Origin: a virus
Virus record (IMG/VR): IMGVR_UViG_3300032267_001142
Coordinates: 62,001 to 126,000 of that record
DNA: 64,000 nucleotides
Strand: one strand, 5' to 3'
Made by a program: the position numbers and the translations under genes. Position 1 is the stretch's first letter. The number at the start of each line of letters is the position of its first letter. Of the stretch, positions 27,828-36,633 are shown piece after piece. A model generated the notes under the pieces. That model did no database searches. It had not been told where the DNA came from and was given only the letters and a program-made list of their open reading frames with translations.

Positions 27828-28725
27828 GTTTTGACCGGACTGCGTTATACCACGTTTTGACTTCTTCGACCGTCATTTCAAAGAAGTCTTTTTTAGGAGG
27901 AAGCTCTATGAATACTTTGCTTTCGTCATAGTATTTTAGAAGTTTGTCTTTCGCATCTTGCGCGGCGATATTGCCAATAGAATCGTTATCGACTTCATTA
28001 TTGGTCGAAATGATTATCCTCTTTGGGTTCTCTGAAAGAATCTTTTTCAATAAAGCTCCACTCAGTTCTATGCCGAAAAGACAAAACGCGTTGGTTATGC
28101 CCGCTTCATAGAGCCTTAGCACGCACCCAATACTCTCTACCAGTATGATTCCCTCGTCTGGATGAACGGAGTTGAGATGGGACGGGAAAATGAATGCTTT
28201 TTTACGACCGATGATTTTCCACTTGGGGGTGTTTTCGGGAGGAACCTTTTGGTGCCATCGACCAGCAAACCCTATTATTTTATCCTTATCAAAGATAGGA
28301 AAACAAACCCTTCGGTTTAGTTTACCGCTCGAAGCGGTGCCAGCTCTAAATAGCCGCATAGTATCCTCGGATATTCCTCTAGAAGTAAAAAAGTCCCACA
28401 TCGGCATCAAGCGCTTTAGGCAAGATTCGTCGTATACGATATCCTTTTTCAAGTCTTGAGTCGGTGTCGCTTCTTTGATTTCTACAGAATCTATACCCCC
28501 TTCATGATTCAGCAACTTCAATAGCAAGTCCAAGTCACCCCTTAATGGGTATTTTCCTGAAGCGCCGAAGTCTCTGAAGTTGCCATCTGACTTTCTGACG
28601 CACAAAGCTATGACGTTCTTGCCTCCACGGTAAAGCGCTGCCATTCTATAGTATGCTCCGTAGTCTTTAGGAGCATAGCCTTTACTGATTAGGAGTTCTA
28701 ATATATTAGTCTTCGAGGCGGTCAT
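27814..28725 (-). CDS. DnaG-type (Toprim) DNA primase
   Basis: 303 residues. The centre has a primase RNA-polymerase/Toprim region: RRVCFPIFDKDKIIGFAGR, then IILVESIGCVLRLYEAG (Glu 197) and ISTNNEVDNDSIG (Asp 246, Asp 248), the acidic Toprim triad. The N-terminus has no zinc-binding Cys cluster, so template recognition differs from bacterial DnaG. Encoded directly after the DnaB-like helicase with a 20-base overlap, a classical primase-helicase pair. Confidence 0.85.
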   Translation of the reverse strand: MTASKTNILELLISKGYAPKDYGAYYRMAALYRGGKNVIALCVRKSDGNFRDFGASGKYPLRGDLDLLLKLLNHEGGIDSVEIKEATPTQDLKKDIVYDESCLKRLMPMWDFFTSRGISEDTMRLFRAGTASSGKLNRRVCFPIFDKDKIIGFAGRWHQKVPPENTPKWKIIGRKKAFIFPSHLNSVHPDEGIILVESIGCVLRLYEAGITNAFCLFGIELSGALLKKILSENPKRIIISTNNEVDNDSIGNIAAQDAKDKLLKYYDESKVFIELPPKKDFFEMTVEEVKTWYNAVRSKHETF

Positions 28726-30235
28726 CGAGTGAATCGTCAGTTAGTGTATCGTTGTCGTGGTCTTGGGCTGGCTTTGCGGACTTGAAAGGTGCCGTAGCGC
28801 TCTGTCTTACTGTTGTAGCGAAGTCTCCCATTTCTTCGATATGAAAGCTGGTGACTTTGAAATGAAGAAAATTCTTTACTAGCGTGTTATTCGGTGTCTT
28901 TACTGGCGTTAGGGCCGCTTGCGCGTTCCTGCCAAGATGACGATGTTTAACGAACACGCCTTTTACAGTGCCGTATCTTCCATTTTCGGCAGCGATTTCT
29001 TCGTTCATCTTTGGTCGAAGCAATAGGGCGTGCGTCGCTTGCTGAGTGATTCGGTCAGATACACCAAATACGTTTTCAGTGTCATCGACGGTGGCCGCGT
29101 TTTTGTTTCCAACGATGCCTCCACGGTTCAACTGAACCGACGTCCAAAACGGATTGTTCAGTTCGTTCTTATAGAGGTTCTTCACGTCTTTGAGAAACTT
29201 GCCCATAACTTGCCATTCCTCGCCTCTGGCGTCCTCCAAATCGAACGCTTTGAGATAGTCGTAGTGAGTCAGAAATTTATTGCCTCGTCCGATTTTCGCA
29301 AGATAGAACCTCTTGATAAACCAAAGGATTTCAGTAGGAGACATCCTAGAGACGTCTTGATAATACATCTTTAGCTTTTTCACCCTTGGCCAAACAGACC
29401 TAACTAAAGCTGTGGTCTCCTTATTTTTCCTCCAATAGCCATGTTCAAGAGCGTCGTAAGAAACTTGCCCATTTGTCATCATGCTTACAGCGCGATACTG
29501 AAGTTCCTCTATAGACATTTCTCCTTGGTCTAAGTGAAGGACAGGAACGTCGTATTTGTCGGCCACATGAGTCATGTAGAACATGCCTGCGGCAGTTTTA
29601 CCGACTCCCGTTCGCGCCCCAAGAACGGTAATAGCTCCGTCGCGCAGCAACGAGCCGTATAACTCGTTTGTTTTCGGGAACGGCCCCATGAACCCGATTT
29701 CTTCTACCGGATTCTCTCCGCGTTCCTCTATCTTCTGCTCGATACTAGAGAAAATATCTACGAACTCTTCTGTCGACGACTCGAATCCTGCTATCTTTTC
29801 TGAAAAGATGGCGTCCGCTTCTTTCAGAATATCTGAGATGCCTGCGTCTTTGAGAGCTAGCATCCTTGTCTGCATCCGACCGGCCATCTCGGACAGTTCA
29901 CGTCTAACTGTCGTCTTTTTCAACTGCTTGAACCCTTCTATCGCCGCAAGTTCAGTCAGGCTTATTAAACGTAGCGACTCCAAATACTCCATCGGAGACA
30001 AATCGCTTTCGGAAAAGGTGATGTTGAGATTTTTTATCTTCTCGGCGAGAAGTATATCATTGAGTTCCGCTCCCACGGACAGAAACGATTTTATCGCGGC
30101 GTAGACTATCCGGTTCAGCTTGCTAACGAAGTCGGAATCGGTGACGACGGCCTCGACCTTGACGTAAAGGTCTGGGTATTTTAACAGTCCTGAAAGGCAG
30201 AGCCTCTCTAACTCAAAGTTGTGAATAACGGGCAT
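28706..30235 (-). CDS. Replicative DnaB-family DNA helicase
   Basis: 509 residues from the ATG at 30235. A TTG at 30280 is in frame, but a strong promoter lies between the two starts, so the ATG is preferred. The N-terminal helical DnaB-type domain (HNFELERLCLSGLL) is followed by a RecA-type ATPase: Walker A GARTGVGKTAAG at about 206-217, LHLDQGEMS (motif 1a), and FWTSVQLNRGG with the KHRHLGRN segment near the C-terminal end. The acidic tail may bind primase. Unwinds the fork with the primase downstream and the split polymerase. Confidence 0.85.
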   Translation of the reverse strand: MPVIHNFELERLCLSGLLKYPDLYVKVEAVVTDSDFVSKLNRIVYAAIKSFLSVGAELNDILLAEKIKNLNITFSESDLSPMEYLESLRLISLTELAAIEGFKQLKKTTVRRELSEMAGRMQTRMLALKDAGISDILKEADAIFSEKIAGFESSTEEFVDIFSSIEQKIEERGENPVEEIGFMGPFPKTNELYGSLLRDGAITVLGARTGVGKTAAGMFYMTHVADKYDVPVLHLDQGEMSIEELQYRAVSMMTNGQVSYDALEHGYWRKNKETTALVRSVWPRVKKLKMYYQDVSRMSPTEILWFIKRFYLAKIGRGNKFLTHYDYLKAFDLEDARGEEWQVMGKFLKDVKNLYKNELNNPFWTSVQLNRGGIVGNKNAATVDDTENVFGVSDRITQQATHALLLRPKMNEEIAAENGRYGTVKGVFVKHRHLGRNAQAALTPVKTPNNTLVKNFLHFKVTSFHIEEMGDFATTVRQSATAPFKSAKPAQDHDNDTLTDDSLDDRLED

Positions 30236-30244
30236 ATAGTTGGC

Positions 30245-30273
30245 ACTATATCCCGATTTCTTGACCTTGTCAA
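30245..30273 (-). promoter_or_regulatory. Near-leaderless promoter for the DnaB-like helicase
   Basis: Minus strand: consensus -35 TTGACA (30273-30268), 17 bp spacer, -10 TATAGT (30250-30245), 9 bases to the ATG at 30235. This decides the start codon of the helicase. Confidence 0.65.
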
Positions 30274-30276
30274 CGC

Positions 30277-30588
30277 TCAATCCTCTTCCGCCCCAGCTTC
30301 TTCGTCCCCACCTTCGGCTATGAAATTTGACATCGCGACTCCGTCTTTGATGCTTTCGCTGAAATCTTCCTCACGCGCTTTGAAATACTCTAACGCGTGG
30401 CGCTCCAAGCCCGATTGAATAATGACGTTGTCCGAGCAGTCCTCGATAACGACTTGCCCGTCTCCGTTTGCGTAAATCAAAATAAATCCACCTCCAGTGA
30501 ATTCATTAAGCCGCGTTAGAAAGTTTGCTGGAACTCCGGTATCTTTGGCCTTCATGGTGGTTTTTTGATGTGACTTATGGGGAATCAT
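30277..30588 (-). CDS. Small acidic protein, unknown
   Basis: 103 residues with a beta-rich centre (GGGFILIYANGDGQVVIEDC) and an acidic C-terminal tail (GGDEEAGAEED). No family recognised. It lies six bases after the nuclease gene stop and its end touches the helicase promoter. The acidic tail hints at protein interaction. Confidence 0.5.
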   Translation of the reverse strand: MIPHKSHQKTTMKAKDTGVPANFLTRLNEFTGGGFILIYANGDGQVVIEDCSDNVIIQSGLERHALEYFKAREEDFSESIKDGVAMSNFIAEGGDEEAGAEED

Positions 30589-30594
30589 AATAGA

Positions 30595-31023
30595 TTACAC
30601 CGGAGTCAGTTGGATTCCGTAGTTTTTGAAAAAGAACTCTCGCGTCAAAGGTAGGTCTGTTGGCTCGATTTCTACCAACGTAAATCCGTTTGCTACTGAC
30701 CACTCCCTTTTAGCCTCGTCTCTCACTATTTGCTCATGGAAGTTGAAGCGATTCTTGCCGTGAAAGAACGAATTATACTGACTGTGCTGTATTCCGTTGG
30801 TTTCGACAATAATCATTTTCGATAGATTCACCAAGTCGAAGCTGTATCTGGTTCCAGGAACGGGCATCTCCTCCAAGCATATGTCCATCTTCCAATACGG
30901 ATGAAGCCACACCTTCACCTGCTTTTGAAACTTGCTGCGGCAGTCCCCGCCCCAATCCACGGCGTAATTGGCCGTGTTGATGTTAACGAGCTTCTCGCTG
31001 CGATATTTCTTGAACTTAGGCAT
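30595..31023 (-). CDS. PD-(D/E)XK-superfamily endonuclease-like protein
   Basis: 142 residues. YSFDLVNLSKMIIVETNGIQHSQ gives the D...ExNGxQH variant of the restriction-endonuclease fold (as in VSR/DUF559-like nucleases), followed by DEAKREWSVANGFTLVEIEP, the usual helix and last strand. A single-domain nuclease. It could be a repair or recombination nuclease, or a homing-type nuclease. Overlaps the DnaQ-like gene by 8 bases. Confidence 0.65.
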   Translation of the reverse strand: MPKFKKYRSEKLVNINTANYAVDWGGDCRSKFQKQVKVWLHPYWKMDICLEEMPVPGTRYSFDLVNLSKMIIVETNGIQHSQYNSFFHGKNRFNFHEQIVRDEAKREWSVANGFTLVEIEPTDLPLTREFFFKNYGIQLTPV

Positions 31024-31588
31024 TTACTAGGCCCCGCTTTTGCATCTCGAAGAAGCACTCGGCGCAGGCCGAGCAATCCGCCAAGGCGTCGTGGGCGTTC
31101 TCGAACTCTTTTCCAAATAAGAAACGGTACAACTCTATGAGCTTGGGCCATTTATATCCGCCCCTCGTGCTGGGGATTTTGACTAGGTCGGTGGAGGACT
31201 TCATTGTGCAAAAATGACGACGACCATCCACGATGCTGTTCTTACCGAGTCTCGCGGTCTCAATATTCATCATGAATCTATCATAATCGCCATTGTGAGC
31301 TAACAAAAGCGGCTCAGCTTTCGTGAGCTGGTTAAACATACTTAGCGCGGAAAGAATAGGAACTCCGTATTTTTCACAGTCTAAGGTCGAGATGCCGTGG
31401 ATATCTTCAACCTTCTTCGGTATTGTCCAGCCGTCGGGCTTAATCAGCACATTCAATTGAGCTTTGATTTTCTTCTGCTCGTCATATAGTACCGCCGCTA
31501 ATTGCACAATTGACGGCTGCGACTGATGATTAAGCGGAAGGCTCGCGTTAAAGAATCCTGTCGTTTCTGTATCCCAAGATATAAACAT
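31016..31588 (-). CDS. DnaQ-family DEDDh 3'-5' exonuclease
   Basis: 190 residues, typical size. SWDTETTGFF (Exo I), LLLAHNGDYDRFMM (Exo II) and NAHDALADCSACAECF (Exo III) give the DEDDh residues. It is the second DnaQ-like protein in the window. Lying between recombinase and nuclease genes, it may serve recombination or repair rather than proofreading. Confidence 0.88.
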   Translation of the reverse strand: MFISWDTETTGFFNASLPLNHQSQPSIVQLAAVLYDEQKKIKAQLNVLIKPDGWTIPKKVEDIHGISTLDCEKYGVPILSALSMFNQLTKAEPLLLAHNGDYDRFMMNIETARLGKNSIVDGRRHFCTMKSSTDLVKIPSTRGGYKWPKLIELYRFLFGKEFENAHDALADCSACAECFFEMQKRGLVNA

Positions 31589-31591
31589 AAA

Positions 31592-32812
31592 TTAAAGCTC
31601 TGTTACTGCCACTACTTCCAGAGGGTCTTCCGAGTCTGTAACTACGGCCTCCTGTTTGAGGGCGTTCCTGAATTTCTCGAATAGAAAATCGGTAATCTTC
31701 TGGTTCTCTTCAAGGAATTCATATAGTTTGTCAGTGCCTTGGATTTTGGCTGGCATGACTAATCCAGCGGCGGCAAGCTCCTCAATCAGTTGAGTAGAGA
31801 ACTCTATCCATGACCCCTTTTTCTTCGCGTAGAAGGCAATTACCGCATCTCCTACCTCCCTTTGGACCCAAACAGACTTTCCTCCGGTCATTCCGTAACG
31901 AATTGGATATTTGACGCGAACGCTGTTTTTCTCATTGTTACTCTTGCGAACAGTAATAGGAACTAGGTGTCCTATGATTGGGTTTTTTGACTCGTTGTAT
32001 TTCGCATTCGGGTCTTTAAGAATGATATCGTCTTGGAATCGAGCATTGAACTCCCAAATATTCTCTGGATAGTGCAGAGCCCAGTTGCCTCCGCTAGAGG
32101 CAAAGTCCCTATGCTCAAGCTTAGCATAGGGGTCTATTTTCGGCTGAGCGGTTACTTGACTTGTGAACGCAAAGATATGGCCAAATTTAACCAAAGCTAG
32201 AGCTAGTTTTTGCATCATCTTCTTGCCTAAGACTTGCGGGCCAGCGACTTTATGTGAGTCTTCGTAAGCCTTACTCAAATCATCGCGCAGAATCAAGCCG
32301 TCCAAAGAATCGACGATGAACATATATTCCTGTTCGGTAGGATTGTTACGGATAAGATTCTCGACAAAATTACATACAGACTCGAAGATATTCGACTCGT
32401 ATATCAAGCAAGTGCCCTCCTGCCAGTCTTTAGGATGCGTCACGAATTTTACTCCAGAGCGAACTTGCAGTTCCTTTGAGAACTTGCCTTCGGCCTGAAC
32501 ATACAAACCCCTTCGTCCCTTTTCTAGAAGGAAGTTTCGCAGAATTTCCAAACATTCTGATGTTTTTCCTCCAGAGTTTCTTCCGACTAAGCGCAGAATT
32601 CCAGGAGTAATGCCTCCGCCAGTAAGAATGTCCAGCTTTAGAGAACCCGTGGATACACGATAATAACGACCGACTTGGAAATTATAGTGGTCTTTAGCGT
32701 TGTCCTTGTCCGACATGAACGCAAAAGCCTGTTCATCGGGGGTAACGACTTTTGAGCTTTCTGCATCTTCGCTAAATTCGTCTTTGACTGTTTTTTTATC
32801 TTTTGGAGGCAT
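31592..32812 (-). CDS. RecA/UvsX-family recombinase
   Basis: 406 residues. Walker A GRNSGGKT at 77-84, a Walker B MFIVDSLDGL near 165-174, GGNWALHYPEN (L2-like region) and an N-terminal approach STGSLKLDILTGGGITPG are RecA-family features. The flexible acidic start (SEDAESS) and end are phage-like. Forms filaments on ssDNA and drives strand exchange, probably with the candidate annealing and ssDNA-binding proteins of this block. It lies three bases from the DnaQ-like gene. Confidence 0.85.
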   Translation of the reverse strand: MPPKDKKTVKDEFSEDAESSKVVTPDEQAFAFMSDKDNAKDHYNFQVGRYYRVSTGSLKLDILTGGGITPGILRLVGRNSGGKTSECLEILRNFLLEKGRRGLYVQAEGKFSKELQVRSGVKFVTHPKDWQEGTCLIYESNIFESVCNFVENLIRNNPTEQEYMFIVDSLDGLILRDDLSKAYEDSHKVAGPQVLGKKMMQKLALALVKFGHIFAFTSQVTAQPKIDPYAKLEHRDFASSGGNWALHYPENIWEFNARFQDDIILKDPNAKYNESKNPIIGHLVPITVRKSNNEKNSVRVKYPIRYGMTGGKSVWVQREVGDAVIAFYAKKKGSWIEFSTQLIEELAAAGLVMPAKIQGTDKLYEFLEENQKITDFLFEKFRNALKQEAVVTDSEDPLEVVAVTEL

Positions 32813-32813
32813 A

Positions 32814-33176
32814 TTATTTACAAAAATCGACTATAGATTTGGGTTTGTTTATTGGTTGGGACGGAGCATAAGCCACGCCAACTTTGCTAGTTTCAAGAGC
32901 GTAAGGCTTATTTTCAGGAATGTCCAGCTTAAAGACGTCCCATCTTTTTTTGAAGAACTTTTTAGCAAATTCTGTGGTGAACATCACCATACTCTCGCCC
33001 TGAAAGGAGACCTCTAGCGAATCCCAAAACTCGGCGGATGGATACTTAGTCGCTAAGTCCATCGCGAATTTCATGTCTCTTGGCCAGATTATCTTCTTTT
33101 CTAGCACGTATTTCTTCACGATAGCTCTCGCGATTTTGCCTTCTGGCGGTGCGGATTTCTTTTTCTTTGCTGGCAT
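32814..33176 (-). CDS. Small basic protein, unknown
   Basis: 120 residues from the ATG at 33176, which overlaps the upstream TAA (TAATG). The N-terminus is Lys-rich (PAKKKKSAPPEGK), followed by helical segments containing WPRDMKFAMDLATKYPSAEFW. No family recognised. The position next to the recombinase suggests a DNA-related accessory role, unproven. Confidence 0.5.
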   Translation of the reverse strand: MPAKKKKSAPPEGKIARAIVKKYVLEKKIIWPRDMKFAMDLATKYPSAEFWDSLEVSFQGESMVMFTTEFAKKFFKKRWDVFKLDIPENKPYALETSKVGVAYAPSQPINKPKSIVDFCK

Positions 33177-33427
33177 TATCTCTTTTTGTATACTGGACAA
33201 TCTCTACAAACCGTCGGGCCTAAGAAGTTAATGTCCCTCTTTTCGCAGCGAAAACCCCTTTGTGTGTAGCTGCTACAGCATGTTTTTATTACTATGTCGA
33301 CCTCTTCTATAGTTCGGTGAACGCATGTCTCGAACATTTCCATGTAAGACGCCGCTTCGCTCTGCTTCGGGGCACTCGCGCTTGTGATTACTTTATCACC
33401 AACCCAAACTGTGTAGCTCTCTTCCAT
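33176..33427 (-). CDS. Small Cys-rich protein, unknown
   Basis: 83 residues with seven Cys, including a CC pair near residue 50 and CRDC near the end, which may bind a metal. No family recognised. It ends on the first base of the next gene and is preceded by a strong promoter inside the end of the dehydratase-like gene. Confidence 0.5.
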   Translation of the reverse strand: MEESYTVWVGDKVITSASAPKQSEAASYMEMFETCVHRTIEEVDIVIKTCCSSYTQRGFRCEKRDINFLGPTVCRDCPVYKKR

Positions 33428-33428
33428 T

Positions 33429-34388
33429 TTATGAAACTAAATCTGTAATGAGTTCATTATAGCTGTATTGTCTTTTGAACGCAAGCTCTTCGTAACACCG
33501 GCTAGGGGCTGAAACGAACGCTCGTTCAGGCTCTACGATTCCAGAAGAAGAATCAAATACTACCCTACCCATAACGTCGTTTTCGTCAATATCTAAAGCT
33601 TGAGCAAGAGACATAAGCAGTCGTCTTGGCGTTCGAGTCTCTCCACTTGAAAAAACATAGTTTCTCGCTAGCTTTTGTCTACAAACAGACCAAATCAATC
33701 CAATGAAGTCTTTAGCGTGAGACCAATCCTTCCGACTGTCTAAATTGCCAAGCTGTATCGTGTTGTTGTTCTTTTTGAAATCTTTCAGCCAGTCCGAAAC
33801 TTTACGAGAAAAGAAGTCCCTTCCCCTGACTTTGGATTCATGATTGAACATGACGCAGTGAGACGCCCAAACGCCAGACTGTCTAAAAAAATCACACGTT
33901 ACACGGCACGCGGCCTTAGAAAGTCCGTATAGCCCATGAGGCGCAATCGGTGTGTCGATTGTATGCTCCTCGTCTTTTGCCAAATACATCTCGTAACAGG
34001 AGCCGCAGGAAACAAACTTTATGTCAAGGCCGGTCTTTTGAATCGTTTCAAGGATTTTTGAAGGCAACCCCAAGTTACAGTCGAGCATTGTTGCCGCGTC
34101 CCCGTAGTTTGGGCGGCTTTTGCCAGCAAAATTTATAAAGCAAAAGGGGCGATAACGTAGCAATAACTCTGCTATCCTTGCAGAGAATTCAGAACTGTGA
34201 GGTTTCGTTAGCGTTGAAACCCCAACGACTACGACTCGTCCCTTCCGACACTCTGGAGGAACCCATCCGTTTTTCAAATCTTTTGGCCTCATCAATAATA
34301 CAACGGTGAGACCTTCTGACAGAAGCTTCTCCGTCATCAGAATCCCGTCTTGGCCAGCGCCACCAGTGATGAAGACTACATCGTTCAT
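33429..34388 (-). CDS. GDP-mannose 4,6-dehydratase-like SDR enzyme
   Basis: 319 residues. Rossmann start ITGGAGQDGILM is the GMD signature. SCGSCYEMY, YGLSKAAC (YxxxK), CVMFNHES followed by RGRDFFSRKV, and LGNLDSRKDWSHAKDF all follow GMD order. GMD makes GDP-4-keto-6-deoxymannose, a precursor of deoxy sugars. It heads a run of four glycosyltransferase genes in the same operon, so the sugar probably goes onto a phage or host glycan. Overlaps the next upstream gene by ATGA. Confidence 0.82.
   Translation of the reverse strand: MNDVVFITGGAGQDGILMTEKLLSEGLTVVLLMRPKDLKNGWVPPECRKGRVVVVGVSTLTKPHSSEFSARIAELLLRYRPFCFINFAGKSRPNYGDAATMLDCNLGLPSKILETIQKTGLDIKFVSCGSCYEMYLAKDEEHTIDTPIAPHGLYGLSKAACRVTCDFFRQSGVWASHCVMFNHESKVRGRDFFSRKVSDWLKDFKKNNNTIQLGNLDSRKDWSHAKDFIGLIWSVCRQKLARNYVFSSGETRTPRRLLMSLAQALDIDENDVMGRVVFDSSSGIVEPERAFVSAPSRCYEELAFKRQYSYNELITDLVS
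33456..33484 (-). promoter_or_regulatory. Sigma-70-type promoter inside the end of the dehydratase gene
   Basis: Minus strand: -35 TTGCGT (33484-33479), 17 bp spacer, consensus -10 TATAAT (33461-33456). The ATG at 33427 is 28 bases beyond, giving a leader of about 22 bases. It would allow the recombinase part of the operon to be expressed apart from the sugar genes. Confidence 0.5.
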
Positions 34389-35143
34389 TGCTCTTTGTGG
34401 ACGGTTGGTAATGGTATGGCGTTCAGCAGAAAATAGTTAAAATCGAATTCGAGAGATTGGGTTTCTTCGTTCCATTGAAACGAACAGCGACCGAAGTGTT
34501 TCTTCTGATATTCTACTTTGTCTTTCCCAACGCTATTAATCCAGCTTAGATGCTTTACATGGGCTATCGCTTTGGGGACTACCACAGTCGGAAGAGACTG
34601 ATACGAAACCTTTTCGCCGAATCTATTCAAATAGTTGACGTCATTATCCCAATAGAACTCGTCAATATTATGGTTGACTACCTCGGTTTTGAAGATTCTC
34701 GGAGGACAAAATCCGTCAATCCATTGCTTCTCATCAAAGACGCAGTTTTTGAAATTTATGGAAAGCCAAACCGCGAAAGGTTCGTTTTTCAAAAAGCTGA
34801 TTATACCCTTTATCTGTTCTAGCGTATAAAGCTCGTCCGCGTCGACTAGCCAGACGTAATCTACGCCGATTTCTTTGAAATAATGCAACGGTATGTTCCT
34901 CGCCTCGTGCTCTGACAGCGGCTTCGGAGAGTTTATTACTGTGGCCTTCGAGCTGGCTAGCATTTCTGAAACTTTTCTCAAAGTCGGGCCGTTATCTTTC
35001 TCGGGGAACCCCACAAACTGCGAGCTTATCACGCAGATTTCTTCGATTTCTTCAAGTTCGTCGCTTGCCTGCCGCCAAGCGGGCAAAGACCTCTCCAAGA
35101 AAGTTTCACAGTTATACGCGCAAAAAATGATACCAATTTTCAT
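34385..35143 (-). CDS. GT2-like glycosyltransferase
   Basis: 252 residues. IGIIFCAYNCETFL is the GT-A nucleotide-binding start, and DYVWLVDADELYT carries the DxD motif. The remainder, with several Trp/Phe and His, fits a family 2-like enzyme. Joined to neighbours by ATGA overlaps on both sides, within the sugar operon. Confidence 0.72.
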   Translation of the reverse strand: MKIGIIFCAYNCETFLERSLPAWRQASDELEEIEEICVISSQFVGFPEKDNGPTLRKVSEMLASSKATVINSPKPLSEHEARNIPLHYFKEIGVDYVWLVDADELYTLEQIKGIISFLKNEPFAVWLSINFKNCVFDEKQWIDGFCPPRIFKTEVVNHNIDEFYWDNDVNYLNRFGEKVSYQSLPTVVVPKAIAHVKHLSWINSVGKDKVEYQKKHFGRCSFQWNEETQSLEFDFNYFLLNAIPLPTVHKEQ

Positions 35144-35832
35144 CTGTTTGTATTATTTATGTCAAAGGCTGAGATTTCACCTGAATGTACGACGTAGTCT
35201 TTACCTACCGTAGCAACTCTATATCCCATATCATACATTCTGTCTCCAAAGCTATTTTCTGTGTCGTAGCTTCTGAAAGAATGAAAATTAGAACGAAAGA
35301 ACTCGAAATCTTGTAAAGATGGATTGAGAGAATAGCCGTGCCCGCGTCTGTGACCGATACGGTCGATGCCGCGCTCGCATATAAAATATTCCGTGCCATC
35401 GCTTAAGGTTCTCGGAGTATACATCTCCAACCGGCGCGACAGTACGGATTTTATTACGCCTTCGGATTCGTTAATAATTCTGAACGATTCGGCAAGGATA
35501 TTGCCTTTTCTGACGTATTCCCAATCGTCTTCTAGATGATAAATATATCGTGTCTTGACATTGTCCCAAATGCGATTAAGGCTAGCGGCCAACCCTTTCT
35601 CCGCGTCGTTTTTTGCTGTAAGAACCTCGATAGTCGCGAAATTTCCAAATAAAACATCAAGCTCGCGTTTCATAATCCGAACCTCTTCCTCGCTAGAGCT
35701 ATCGTCAGACAGGATGACGGAGCCAATACTCGTGACATCTAAACACGCTTGAGAGAACGCGCGCATCGTCTTAAGAAATAGCTCCAACCTCTTGCAAGAG
35801 GTTATCGTCAGGGTTACGTCGCCGCTAGTCAT
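35140..35832 (-). CDS. GT2-like glycosyltransferase
   Basis: 230 residues. VTLTITSCKRLELFLKT is a GT-A start and YIYHLEDDWEYV gives the acidic metal motif (EDDW), common in small phage and capsule glycosyltransferases. The C-terminal half has FICERGIDRIGHRRGHGYS. It overlaps the upstream gene by 8 bases (ATGACTAG). Confidence 0.7.
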   Translation of the reverse strand: MTSGDVTLTITSCKRLELFLKTMRAFSQACLDVTSIGSVILSDDSSSEEEVRIMKRELDVLFGNFATIEVLTAKNDAEKGLAASLNRIWDNVKTRYIYHLEDDWEYVRKGNILAESFRIINESEGVIKSVLSRRLEMYTPRTLSDGTEYFICERGIDRIGHRRGHGYSLNPSLQDFEFFRSNFHSFRSYDTENSFGDRMYDMGYRVATVGKDYVVHSGEISAFDINNTNR

Positions 35833-36631
35833 TGCACTCTTCCCCGCGATGTAATACGTTATGAACGAACTTGCCTATACTCATTCCGTGTATGCGCTCA
35901 AAAGTTGCGTCGCCGTTATTATGCACAAAATTTTTGACCTTTGTAGTTTTGCAAATAAAGTGGTAAACTAAACTTCGACCAACCCCAACGAATTTTCTTA
36001 TTCCTACATCATAGAGCTTCTTTGCTAAGTCGGGGTCGCTACCGAAGCCTGGCGAGAATTCTGTAGAGTATCCTCCTACTTTTATCCAGTTATCCCTACT
36101 GACGATGCAAGGGGGCCAAGTCGAACCTTTCCTATTTGGAGATTGCTCTCTCAGGGCGGTCAGGTCTTTTATTAAGTCCGATTCTCTGAAAGTCTCGATG
36201 CTTTGACCATAATCTCTTGGAGCCAGACAACAAGGGTTATCACCCCGTGGCTCTATCATTGTAGAAGAAATAAACGCCTCGTTAGTGCCGATGTCTCTTG
36301 CACTAGCAAATAAAGCTAGCTCCACGTCCCAGCTTGGCAGGGCAAACATATCATCGTTAAAATAGATTGTTTGTTTTCTAGACGAAATCGAGAACGCGGC
36401 GTTCATAGATTCACAAACCCCGACGTTATTTTTGGTGTATGTGAACTTAAGACCTTCGGATTGAGCCCATTCTAAAGTCCCGTCAGTCCCCTCGTTAATG
36501 TGTAGCACAATTTCATGAGGGAATCGGCTATAATCTCTGATGCTCCTTACGCAAGCTTGAACGTATTTCAGGTTGTTCCAAGTAGGAATCAATACACTAA
36601 ACCCGTCCTGTATATCGTGATGCAAACTCAT
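35825..36631 (-). CDS. GT2 family glycosyltransferase
   Basis: 268 residues from the ATG at 36631, two bases after the preceding stop; a longer in-frame reading would overlap that gene. FSVLIPTWNNLKYV and IYFNDDMFALP (NDD metal motif) are clear GT2 features, with GGYSTEFSPGFGSDPDL as the acceptor/catalytic region. Probably adds the GMD-derived or another sugar. Confidence 0.78.
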   Translation of the reverse strand: MSLHHDIQDGFSVLIPTWNNLKYVQACVRSIRDYSRFPHEIVLHINEGTDGTLEWAQSEGLKFTYTKNNVGVCESMNAAFSISSRKQTIYFNDDMFALPSWDVELALFASARDIGTNEAFISSTMIEPRGDNPCCLAPRDYGQSIETFRESDLIKDLTALREQSPNRKGSTWPPCIVSRDNWIKVGGYSTEFSPGFGSDPDLAKKLYDVGIRKFVGVGRSLVYHFICKTTKVKNFVHNNGDATFERIHGMSIGKFVHNVLHRGEECND

Positions 36632-36633
36632 AT

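Noticed and set aside
29583-30104. 173-residue plus-strand open frame
   Set aside because: Lies antisense inside the DnaB-like gene and is Ser-rich with no motif; a composition shadow.
30236-30280. TTG start at 30280 for the DnaB-like helicase
   Set aside because: A consensus-type promoter lies between it and the ATG at 30235, placing the likely transcript start after the TTG.
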